Assembly (NCBI GenBank): GCA_903901375.1
Contig: CAIUQV010000007.1
Coordinates: forward strand, 1 to 17,556
Direction of reading: 5' to 3'
DNA: 17,556 nt
Origin: an uncultured Ignavibacteriota bacterium
Lineage (GTDB): Bacteria > Bacteroidota > Ignavibacteria > Tepidaquicellales > Tepidaquicellaceae
The notes below the pieces were generated by a model, which was not told the DNA's origin, made no database searches, and saw only the letters and a list, made by a program, of their open reading frames with translations. The position numbers were made by a program, and so were the translations under genes. Shown piece by piece: positions 8,299-15,370 of the stretch; position 1 is the first letter of the stretch, and every line of letters starts with the position of its first letter.

Positions 8299-9105
8299 AT
8301 GAAAAATAGAATCTACAAATATTTCTCTTTGGTGACATTAATATTATTTTTACCTGTCTTAATGCAAGCGCAGGTGAAATCCAAAACAGACCTTGAGAAA
8401 GCAATACAAAACCCGATTGCAAATCTGATTAGTGTTCCATTTCAGAACAATACTGATTTTGAAATTGGGAATTTTAACCGGACAAGGAATACGCTGAACA
8501 TACAGCCTGTTTTACCATTCAGTTTGAGCAAAGATATTAATCTAATTACAAGAACAATAATACCAATAGTATCTCAGCCAATTGCTGAAAGTGAAACAAT
8601 GTCAGGTCTAAGCGATATTTCGTTGAGTGCGTTTTTCACTTCTGCAAATCCGTGTTCCGTAATATGGGGTTTTGGACCTGTTTTTGGATTTCCATCCGGC
8701 CGCGATTTACTTGGTTCAAAGAAATGGACAGCAGGACCCAGTTTAATAGTACTTACACAGCCGAAAGGATGGACACTTGGTTTACTTGCTCAGAATTCCT
8801 GGTCGTATGCGGGTGAAAGTTTAAGGTCCGGTGTGAATTTATTTTATTCACAAATATTTATTACAAAAAACCTGCCTGATGGATGGTACATAAATACTGC
8901 ACCGATAATAACTGCAAACTGGAAAGCAGAATCAGAAAATAAATGGACAGTTCCCATTGGAATTGGTGCAGGTAAGTTATTCCGATTAGGGAAATTACCG
9001 CTGAATGTTCAGGCAGGATATTACAACTATGTTATAAGACCGGATTATGCAGCAAAATGGCAAATAAGGGCTCAAATGACATTTATACTTCCAAAATTTT
9101 ATTAA
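8299..9105 (+). CDS. Outer-membrane transporter-like beta-barrel (annotated in relatives as neuromedin U-like)
   Basis: A 268-residue protein with a signal peptide (hydrophobic 9-22, ending LMQAQ). The segment NPIANLISVPFQNN (about 38-51), followed by repeated beta-strands (SGLSDISLSAFF, WGFGPVFGFPSG), matches bacterial outer-membrane proteins of the Phenol_MetA_deg/transporter type that databases often misname neuromedin U. It ends in LPKFY, an aromatic terminus as expected for a barrel. Such proteins are proposed to pass hydrophobic or aromatic compounds, but this is not well tested. The placement just after an ABM monooxygenase gene would fit handling of an aromatic or quinone compound. 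That link is inference. Confidence 0.85.
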   Translation: MKNRIYKYFSLVTLILFLPVLMQAQVKSKTDLEKAIQNPIANLISVPFQNNTDFEIGNFNRTRNTLNIQPVLPFSLSKDINLITRTIIPIVSQPIAESETMSGLSDISLSAFFTSANPCSVIWGFGPVFGFPSGRDLLGSKKWTAGPSLIVLTQPKGWTLGLLAQNSWSYAGESLRSGVNLFYSQIFITKNLPDGWYINTAPIITANWKAESENKWTVPIGIGAGKLFRLGKLPLNVQAGYYNYVIRPDYAAKWQIRAQMTFILPKFY

Positions 9106-9123
9106 AAAATTAATTTATAAAAA

Positions 9124-9798
9124 ATGAGAAAAATTATTTTATCACTGCTTTTTGCTTTATCACTTACTTCAGTATCTTTTTCACAAAATATAAGATTAAA
9201 TGCATATTCTTTCTATACTCTTGATGACAATATAAGTGCATCAAACGGTAATTATTATTTTAACGGAACAATCAAAGGAAATCTACTCTGGGGGGGCGGT
9301 CTTGAATTCAATCCGGGAAAAGATGTTGGAATAGAGGTTGCATATTTCAGGCAGGACACGGATGTCCCCACTACATATAATAGCGGAATTTTTTACAATG
9401 AGACGTTTAAACTCGGAGCAAATTATATTATGATTGGCGGTACTAAGTACATCAAATTACCGGGTAAAACTCCTGTTGTGCCGTTTGCAGGTGCTATGTT
9501 AGGACTGGCAATACTGGAGAACAAAGAGCCGATACTGGGTGCTGAATCATCGGTTACAAAATTTGCATGGCAATTAAAAGCGGGCGTAAACATAATGGCA
9601 AGTCCTCAATTTGGTATTAAATTACAGGCTCATTTACTATCGGCAGTGCAAGGTGTAGGAGGAGGTCTCTATCTTGGTTCGGGAGGTGCAGGAGCAGGTT
9701 TAAACACATACTCATCGATGCTGCAGTTAGGATTTGGCGGAGGATTAGTTTTCAATTTTGGCAAAACCATTTCAAAACAAAAAATTATTAACTATTAA
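9124..9798 (+). CDS. Small outer-membrane beta-barrel protein (OmpA-like fold)
   Basis: A 224-residue protein with a signal peptide (MRKIILSLLFALSLTSVSFSQ, cleavage near residue 21). The mature part alternates short strands with glycine and aromatic residues (GGGLEFNPGKDVGIEVAYF, PVVPFAGAMLGLA, LQLGFGGGLVFNFGK), which fits an eight-stranded OMP_b-brl-type barrel. The last strand reads GGGLVFNFGK and is followed by a short lysine-rich tail, so the barrel does not end on an aromatic residue. It lies 18 nt after the previous gene and 19 nt before the next, so it is part of the same operon. No specific function can be assigned. Confidence 0.82.
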   Translation: MRKIILSLLFALSLTSVSFSQNIRLNAYSFYTLDDNISASNGNYYFNGTIKGNLLWGGGLEFNPGKDVGIEVAYFRQDTDVPTTYNSGIFYNETFKLGANYIMIGGTKYIKLPGKTPVVPFAGAMLGLAILENKEPILGAESSVTKFAWQLKAGVNIMASPQFGIKLQAHLLSAVQGVGGGLYLGSGGAGAGLNTYSSMLQLGFGGGLVFNFGKTISKQKIINY

Positions 9799-9817
9799 TT
9801 TATTACAATCAAATTTT

Positions 9818-10603
9818 ATGGATGATCAAACATTATATATTTTCGAAACATGGCAGATAAGCATAATTCTATTAATAGGAATATTCGTTTCTTCTTATAT
9901 TGGGTACAGGATTGGGATGAAAACCAGGCAGAACGGCGAACAACAAAGCGGCGGTTTACTAATAGCCAAATCAGGAATGATAACGCTGTTGTCACTTATG
10001 CTTGGGTTTACATTTGGAATGTCAAGTGCGAGGTATAAAGACTATAAAAAAGTAATGATGGATGAAGTGAACTGCATCAGCACGGCTTTATTGCAGGCAG
10101 ACCTTTATCCCGAGCCTTACCGAACGGATTTAAGAACACATTTCAGAAAATACATAGTAGCCCGCATAGATTTTTTTAATGCAGGAACTGATTTTACAAA
10201 AATTAGTGAAAGCAAAAAGATTTCTGGTGAATCGGCAAATAATCTGTGGAAGTTATCAACGGATTTATTCAAGAACAACGACTTTGTCAATGCGTCAAGA
10301 ATAATGGCACCTTCTTTAAATAAAATGTTTGATGTCGCAGCAACCAGAGAAGCAAATCTTAATTCTAAAGTACCCTCTCTGATTCCAATGATGATATTTG
10401 TAATTATACTCATAGTATCGTATAACGGAGGGACTCTGATGACACAATTCCGAAAAAGAGAGTTATTTTCTATTCTGTCATTTGCAGTTATAATGTTATT
10501 GGTAATTAATATAATCCTTGATCTTGACAGACCTGACAGTGGTTTAGTTAGACCAACTGTAGAGCAGAATGAAATGATAAAACTTTTAGATAATTATAAG
10601 TAA
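9818..10603 (+). CDS. DUF4239 (bestrophin-like) membrane protein
   Basis: A 261-residue inner-membrane protein. Two helices lie near the N-terminus (about 13-30 and 48-66), a soluble helical region follows (about 70-185), then two C-terminal helices (about 190-208 and 216-235). LGFTFGMSSARY, the LYPEPYRTDLR segment and the end motif DLDRPDSGLVRP are hallmarks of DUF4239, a family annotated as bestrophin-like; ion conduction is unproven for it. I chose the ATG at 9818. An in-frame ATG at 9758 would overlap the upstream gene by 41 nt and add 20 polar residues not typical of the family, whereas MDDQTLYIFETWQ gives a normal short cytoplasmic start and a 19-nt gap. Confidence 0.85.
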   Translation: MDDQTLYIFETWQISIILLIGIFVSSYIGYRIGMKTRQNGEQQSGGLLIAKSGMITLLSLMLGFTFGMSSARYKDYKKVMMDEVNCISTALLQADLYPEPYRTDLRTHFRKYIVARIDFFNAGTDFTKISESKKISGESANNLWKLSTDLFKNNDFVNASRIMAPSLNKMFDVAATREANLNSKVPSLIPMMIFVIILIVSYNGGTLMTQFRKRELFSILSFAVIMLLVINIILDLDRPDSGLVRPTVEQNEMIKLLDNYK

Positions 10604-10635
10604 TACAAATAAAAAGCTGTATTTAAAAAATAATA

Positions 10636-11664
10636 ATGAGAAAAAATATATTCTTGGTGTTTTCTGTTGCTGTTTTTGCGATGATGTTTGTATCCTGTAT
10701 TGAAACATATTCCCAGGAAAACAATAAAACAAACGAAAATATAACAGTTAACAAAACAGAAGCAGATACGAATGTACTCAGGACTAACAAAAAGCTTCCT
10801 ATACTTAATAATATGAAGTTCATAACTTCAGATGTTGTTTCAGACCCGTTCGTCAATACATATTTCAGTATTGCAGCAGGGACAGGAATAGCTTATGATT
10901 TACAGACAAACATCAAGAACTTCAAAGGAGATATAATTAAAACGGTTAATGGTGATCTTACTTATATTTCGGGGGGGATTCAATTTCAGTTTGCCTGTAA
11001 TGACTGGCTTGCGATTAATGCAGGTTACAGCGGCGGCGGACGACTTGGTACGAATACATTCACGGTTTTGTCACAGGGAATTTCTTATGCCACAAGTACG
11101 ACGTTTGGAACGAAATTCAGGATTTCAAACAACAAAAAACTGCAGTTTTCCGGTATTGTTGATTTTGCTTATAGGTCTGTGTATTCATACTCATTTTACG
11201 ATTATATAAAGCAAGCGATAGAAAACGGACAGGATTCTCTTGCAAAAAACACACTTCTTCAGGAAGATAATGTAACGAAAACTTTTATATCCTGCAGTTG
11301 GGCATATGCACCTTCAGACTGGATTGGTTTTATGGCCATTGCAGGATATGGAGCGGTAAAGCCTTTGCAACAGAAGTTAAAAGGAAATATCAGATTAGGA
11401 GGATTAGCCCAAATAGATTTTCAAAATGTGAAAAATATCAGGTTCCCTATAGGCATATCTTTAAGCGCAAGGTATAATTCTTTTTCTGAAACTGCTGAGG
11501 ATGTAAACAATATAATTACTTATGGATTTTCTGTACAGTATACAGGGCATAAAGATTTTGACATAACAATTGAAACTACGTATCAATATTTAAATTATCA
11601 AAACAGAATTGACGATAGGATTAGATCTGTTCAGACGTTTGCCAGAGTGAAATACTATTTTTAA
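10636..11664 (+). CDS. Probable outer-membrane beta-barrel protein
   Basis: A 342-residue protein with an N-terminal signal (hydrophobic 6-20). Cleavage could fall after YSQ (residue 27). The cysteine in FVSC at 21 could instead be lipidated, but phenylalanine at -3 makes a poor lipobox. After a polar linker (about 28-70) come many beta-strands typical of a barrel (NTYFSIAAGTGIAYD, WLAINAGYSGGG, FPIGISLSARY), ending in the aromatic run VKYYF, a classic barrel terminus. I do not recognise a named family. It closes the 7877-11664 operon. Confidence 0.8.
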   Translation: MRKNIFLVFSVAVFAMMFVSCIETYSQENNKTNENITVNKTEADTNVLRTNKKLPILNNMKFITSDVVSDPFVNTYFSIAAGTGIAYDLQTNIKNFKGDIIKTVNGDLTYISGGIQFQFACNDWLAINAGYSGGGRLGTNTFTVLSQGISYATSTTFGTKFRISNNKKLQFSGIVDFAYRSVYSYSFYDYIKQAIENGQDSLAKNTLLQEDNVTKTFISCSWAYAPSDWIGFMAIAGYGAVKPLQQKLKGNIRLGGLAQIDFQNVKNIRFPIGISLSARYNSFSETAEDVNNIITYGFSVQYTGHKDFDITIETTYQYLNYQNRIDDRIRSVQTFARVKYYF

Positions 11665-11986
11665 ATTAAATCATAAACAGATTTTTTTAAATTTTTAAGT
11701 ATGCATAATCGTTGCTATAAATTGGAATCTGTAAGAATATTATCATAAATATACAAAAATAGAATGAACTTTGAACAGAGATAAATCGCATTCAAAATAA
11801 ACTATAAATATAATAAGCATTTGCAGGATTCATCCGACAAAAGAGGTGTTTTATTGTCTCTTAAGATGGTAAATCGAATATAATAATTTAGTATCATTAA
11901 GGGATAGCTGTATATGTAATTATAACGGGATTCAAGCTCTACTATTCCGAGAAACATTTTCCCTTAGAATACGGGATAAAAATCAG

Positions 11987-12033
11987 GTTTTAGTTTATTT
12001 GAAAATAGCATATTTTTAAGAATAAACTAAAAC
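11987..12033. repeat. Long inverted repeat / hairpin in non-coding DNA
   Basis: GTTTTAGTTTATT (11987-11999) and AATAAACTAAAAC (12021-12033) form a perfect 13-bp stem. Inside it, AAAATA (12002-12007) and TATTTT (12011-12016) form a second 6-bp stem around a GCA loop. The structure is 47 nt with small internal bulges. It begins more than 300 nt after the nearest stop codon, so it is unlikely to be that gene's terminator. It ends 14 nt before a sigma-54-like element. Confidence 0.6.
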
Positions 12034-12047
12034 ATGCCTCAAGATAT

Positions 12048-12064
12048 TTGGCAATATGGCAGCA
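12048..12064 (+). promoter_or_regulatory. Sigma-54-like -24/-12 element
   Basis: TTGGCAATATGGCAGCA matches the sigma-54 core TTGGCA with GC exactly 10 nt after GG, although the TT of the -12 box is replaced by CA. It directs transcription rightward into DNA with no recognised gene for about 490 nt. If real, it would drive an untranslated RNA or the distant TPR gene at 12559. It may be chance. Confidence 0.25.
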
Positions 12065-12365
12065 TTAAATATACTATAAGAGACTTAATGTACATTGTGG
12101 GAAATCGGGAAGCATCTACAACTAATAATATTTTGTTAAAACTAATGCAGGTGAAATTGAAAAAGGATTAATATCTAATCACAAAAGCCTTTAAAAGTGC
12201 TGACCTAATTTCAAAAACCTACCCTGTTTTCTGAACCTTTGCTAAGTACTCAACATTAATCAAAATAAACAAAAAAGATAGCTCAAGATATTAAGTTATA
12301 AATTCTACAATTAAATAATTCTCCAAAGCAAGTTACGTGTATATTATAAATAAATTGGTTGACCA

Positions 12366-12426
12366 TACGAGACTTTGATATTAGTAAATTTCGTTAGCTA
12401 TTGTTATGTCGCCACTACGAGACTTT
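12366..12426. repeat. Pair of degenerate palindromic repeats 50 bp apart
   Basis: TACGAGACTTT occurs at 12366-12376 and again at 12416-12426, exactly 50 nt apart. Each copy is followed within 15-25 nt by ATTTCGTT, so each unit is bracketed by imperfectly complementary ends (ACGA and TCGT). They look like worn copies of a small intergenic palindromic repeat. No function can be assigned. Confidence 0.45.
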
Positions 12427-12558
12427 TAGTATGTAAATCATTGCAATATTTCGTTGAAAGCAACTGGGAATTTACTGGAGTTGATTTTTATTGAATTCGG
12501 TGTTCTATATATTCCCTATTGTGATTTTAAAATCCGGTAAATTAATTATATTGTTTGT

Positions 12559-12999
12559 ATGACAGACATTGACAGGTTAATAATCGGGTTCGTTTTATTT
12601 TTAGCGGGATACTTCGTTTATTTGTTTTTAAGGAAGAAGGATTCTGATGATGATGAAGGCGATGAGGATTATCCGTACAGGCTTTCGGAGATTTCGGGAG
12701 AAGACCATTTTGCCCGTCCGCCGAATAATCTGGATGAGGGTTTGAATATGAAATATTCTGAGGCGTTGCTGAAGTATAAGGCTGGGAAGTTTGAGGAAGC
12801 TGTAGAGGGATTGAGCCGATGTATACTTGAATTCAGGTACAGTGAGTTTTATTATTACAGGGGTATATGCCATTTTGCGCTGAAGAGATATCAGGAGGCG
12901 ATTAATGACTGGGAGACGGCGATAATACTTTTCCCGGAATATGAGTATGAGTTGACGGCGAATATAAATGAGGCGAGGGAAAAGATGGATATTTTATGA
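12559..12999 (+). CDS. Membrane-anchored TPR protein
   Basis: A 146-residue protein with one N-terminal membrane segment (about 7-25, IIGFVLFLAGYFVYLFL) followed by basic residues and then an acidic stretch (DSDDDEGDED). The C-terminal half (about 65-140) holds two TPR-like helix pairs, seen in YSEALLKYKAGKFEEAVEG and YYYRGICHFALKRYQEAINDWETAI. TPR domains mediate protein contacts; no partner is evident. It stands alone between a 0.9-kb non-coding region and a repeat-rich gap, so it is probably transcribed on its own. Confidence 0.8.
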   Translation: MTDIDRLIIGFVLFLAGYFVYLFLRKKDSDDDEGDEDYPYRLSEISGEDHFARPPNNLDEGLNMKYSEALLKYKAGKFEEAVEGLSRCILEFRYSEFYYYRGICHFALKRYQEAINDWETAIILFPEYEYELTANINEAREKMDIL

Positions 13000-13351
13000 T
13001 TAGGTTCACAGAGAACACAGAGAAGGCACAGAGCACACTGAGGATTTTCAGGCAAAGAGATAGAACAAAGTGATTTTTTAGGCATAAGAGATTTACCACC
13101 AAAACACCAAAGCACCAAAAGACCAAGACACTAAAGATGAGATAAGAGATTTTACCACAGAGAAGAGCGGAGGATAGAAAGAGGACACAGAGGGTTTTCA
13201 GGTAATGAGATAGAACAAAAACATAGGTGGTATGTGAGCATAGAATTTTCACTTTATTTAGTAATCGGAATAATAGAAATTATAGTGTCTTAATGGTGGG
13301 TTATGGGTAAACAGTAATTATTTATTTTTTAAAATTAAAATAGATATTTAT
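13000..13351. repeat. Intergenic low-complexity repeat region, left of the RecQ-DprA pair
   Basis: No gene is visible. The DNA is rich in CACAGAGAA-like and CACCAAAA-like runs. A core at 13072-13136 (starting GATTTTTTAGGCATAAGAG) ends in five 8-bp units resembling CACCAAAA (from 13097). A second motif, TTTTCAGG followed by GAGATAGAACAAA, occurs at about 13045-13069 and again at 13196-13220. Close relatives of the core lie on the other side of the RecQ-DprA pair (16565-16691). This is not a CRISPR: the units are short, imperfect and lack unique spacers. Confidence 0.65.
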
Positions 13352-15370
13352 ATGAACCGTAAAGAGGCAGAAGAAAAGTTAAAAGAGGTATTCAGGTTAG
13401 AAAAGTTTTACGACGAGCAGTGGGTTGCAATCGAAGAAATTCTTAAGGGGAAAAGAGTTTTACTGATTGAAAAAACCGGTTTCGGAAAGTCGCTTTGCTT
13501 TCAGTTCCCTGCTGTAATCTTTGACGGAATGACAATAATATTTTCTCCCCTGATAGCTCTGATGAGAGATCAGGTGAAAAAGCTTAATTCTCTTGGCATC
13601 AGTGCGGGATGCATTATCAGCGAGCAGGAAGTGGAAGAGAATACACAGATTATAGAGGATGCAAAAAAAGGAAAGTTTAAGATACTTTATATTGCACCTG
13701 AGAGGATGGAAAATGATGAATGGATTAATGCTGTTAAAGATATGAATCTCTCTATGGTTGTTGTGGATGAAGCACACTGCATTTCTGTATGGGGGCACGA
13801 TTTCAGACCTTCATTTAAAAGAATAATAAATTTAGTTAAGCTGCTACCAAAAGGTTTCCCAATACTTGCCACAACTGCGACTGCTACAAAGCGAGTGGAA
13901 GATGATATAGCAAAACAGATTGGTGACGGTATTCAAGTAATCAGAGGAAATTTAATAAGAGATAATTTTAAACTATTTGTTATAAAGGTAGATTCCGAGG
14001 ACGAAAAATTAATTTATCTTGGAAAAAACATAGATAAGTTTCCGGGAACGGGCATTATTTACACCGGAACGAGAGTTAACACTGAAGTTTATTCAAAATG
14101 GTTTGCACATCTGAAGATATCTGCAATCGGGTACAACGGCGGGCTTGATGCAGCATCGAGAGTAGAGATTGAAAACGGATTGATGAATAATAAATGGAAA
14201 TGTGTGGTTTCGACGAATGCGCTGGGAATGGGAATTGATAAGCCCGACATAAGATTTATTATTCATACACAGTTTCCGCAGTCGCTAATACATTATTATC
14301 AGGAAATCGGAAGAGCAGGCAGAGACGGTGAGACAACGTACATAATACTTTTTTACAATACTGCTGACAGGGATTTGCCGGAATCTTTTATTGAAAGCGG
14401 TAGACCTTCAAAGGAGAAATACCATAGAGTTATAGATGCCGTTAAGGACGAGATGCATGGCGAAAAGGAGCTGATGAAAATTGTAAATGTAAAGCAAACT
14501 CAGTTCAGAGTGATAAAAGCAGACCTACTGGAGCAAAAAATAATAAGAGAAGTTTCTATTGGCAGAAGCAAAAAATTTGAGTATATTGCTAATGCACCTG
14601 AGCTTGATTACAATCTATTTGAAGAATGTAAAAAGTTAAGGATGGAAGATCTGGAAAAGATGATAGAATATATGGAGACCGGCGGTTCAAGGATGAAATT
14701 CTTATGCAATTATCTTGGCGACAATTATGAGCATACGAAAAGTAATTGCGATAATACGGGAGAAAAAAAGCTTAAGGTGATTGTTACTCCCGAATGGACA
14801 GGTAAATTAAAAGATTTCAGGAATAATTATTTCCCTGTGCTTGAAGTTGAGAATAGCCGTACGAAACTGATAAACGGTGCAGCAGGTTCTTTTTACGGAA
14901 CATCGAATGTGGGTAAGACGATTCACAGATGCAAATATCAGAAAGGCGGGGAATATCCTGAATTCCTTCTAAGTATTACACTGAAGGCATACAGACAGAA
15001 ATTAGACGATAAGAAATTTGATTTGCTTTTATATGTACCGCCAACTGTATCGGGTGATTTAGTAAAGAATTTTGCGAATGCAATAGCCGGAAGATTGGGA
15101 ATTAAAATCTCACATAATTTAATAAAACATAAGAAAACAAAAGAGCAGAAGATGTTCGAAAACGGTTACGGAAAATCGGAGAATGTGAAGGATGCATTCG
15201 AATATTTAGTACCTGCAGAGATAAAGGACAAAAGAATCTTACTGATTGATGATATATACGACAGCGGAGCAACGATAAAAGAAATAGGGAGATATTTAAC
15301 GAAAGCCGGAGCGGCGGAAATAGCACCACTTGTTATAGCAAAAACTGTCGGAGGGGATTTGGCATGTTAA
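13352..15370 (+). CDS. RecQ-like DNA helicase fused to a C-terminal phosphoribosyltransferase domain
   Basis: A 672-residue fusion. The helicase part (about 1-470) has Q-motif glutamine 23, Walker A TGFGKS (42-47), DEAH (139-142, in VVVDEAHCISVWGHDFRPSF), TATAT (175-179), motif V TNALGMGIDKPDIR (288-301) and motif VI QEIGRAGRDG (317-326). These are clear RecQ-family signatures for 3'-5' DNA unwinding. The RecQ zinc site is degenerate: of its four cysteines only C466 remains, with S446, K463 and T469 at the other places. No HRDC domain follows. Residues about 555-672 form a type I phosphoribosyltransferase domain with the PRPP loop LLIDDIYDSGAT (630-641) and upstream VPPT, as in ComF-like PRTases. 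Ordinary RecQ lacks this. It overlaps the DprA-like gene by 7 nt. The substrate of the PRTase is unknown. Confidence 0.92.
   Translation: MNRKEAEEKLKEVFRLEKFYDEQWVAIEEILKGKRVLLIEKTGFGKSLCFQFPAVIFDGMTIIFSPLIALMRDQVKKLNSLGISAGCIISEQEVEENTQIIEDAKKGKFKILYIAPERMENDEWINAVKDMNLSMVVVDEAHCISVWGHDFRPSFKRIINLVKLLPKGFPILATTATATKRVEDDIAKQIGDGIQVIRGNLIRDNFKLFVIKVDSEDEKLIYLGKNIDKFPGTGIIYTGTRVNTEVYSKWFAHLKISAIGYNGGLDAASRVEIENGLMNNKWKCVVSTNALGMGIDKPDIRFIIHTQFPQSLIHYYQEIGRAGRDGETTYIILFYNTADRDLPESFIESGRPSKEKYHRVIDAVKDEMHGEKELMKIVNVKQTQFRVIKADLLEQKIIREVSIGRSKKFEYIANAPELDYNLFEECKKLRMEDLEKMIEYMETGGSRMKFLCNYLGDNYEHTKSNCDNTGEKKLKVIVTPEWTGKLKDFRNNYFPVLEVENSRTKLINGAAGSFYGTSNVGKTIHRCKYQKGGEYPEFLLSITLKAYRQKLDDKKFDLLLYVPPTVSGDLVKNFANAIAGRLGIKISHNLIKHKKTKEQKMFENGYGKSENVKDAFEYLVPAEIKDKRILLIDDIYDSGATIKEIGRYLTKAGAAEIAPLVIAKTVGGDLAC
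15350..15354 (+). promoter_or_regulatory. Strong Shine-Dalgarno for the DprA-like gene
   Basis: GGAGG lies inside the end of the RecQ-fusion gene, 9 nt before the ATG at 15364. Most genes in this window have no such site. The 7-nt overlap plus this site suggests deliberate, coupled translation of the two proteins. Confidence 0.7.

Larger units (their letters stand above)
11665..12558. other. Long non-coding AT-rich region
   Basis: About 0.9 kb with no convincing protein gene on either strand. It holds a long hairpin (11987-12033), a sigma-54-like element (12048-12064) and a degenerate direct repeat (12366-12426), all listed separately. The largest plausible small ORF with an ATG is 27 codons (12088-12171), without a clear ribosome-binding site. 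The rest shows no recognisable structure. A small RNA gene or the debris of a lost gene are both possible. Confidence 0.5.

Noticed and set aside
9758..9817. Upstream in-frame ATG for the DUF4239 gene
   Set aside because: It lies inside the preceding gene, adds a polar tail not expected in the family, and the ATG at 9818 gives operon-like spacing.
10690..10701. Lipoprotein signal (FVSC) in the barrel protein at 10636
   Set aside because: Phenylalanine at -3 is unusual, and a normal signal peptidase site YSQ follows closely.
12088..12171. 27-codon ORF after the sigma-54-like element
   Set aside because: No clear ribosome-binding site or recognisable sequence; such short ORFs are expected by chance.
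13000..13351. Possible CRISPR array in the repeat-rich gap
   Set aside because: Units are 8-10 bp, imperfect and contiguous, with no constant-length unique spacers and no cas genes.
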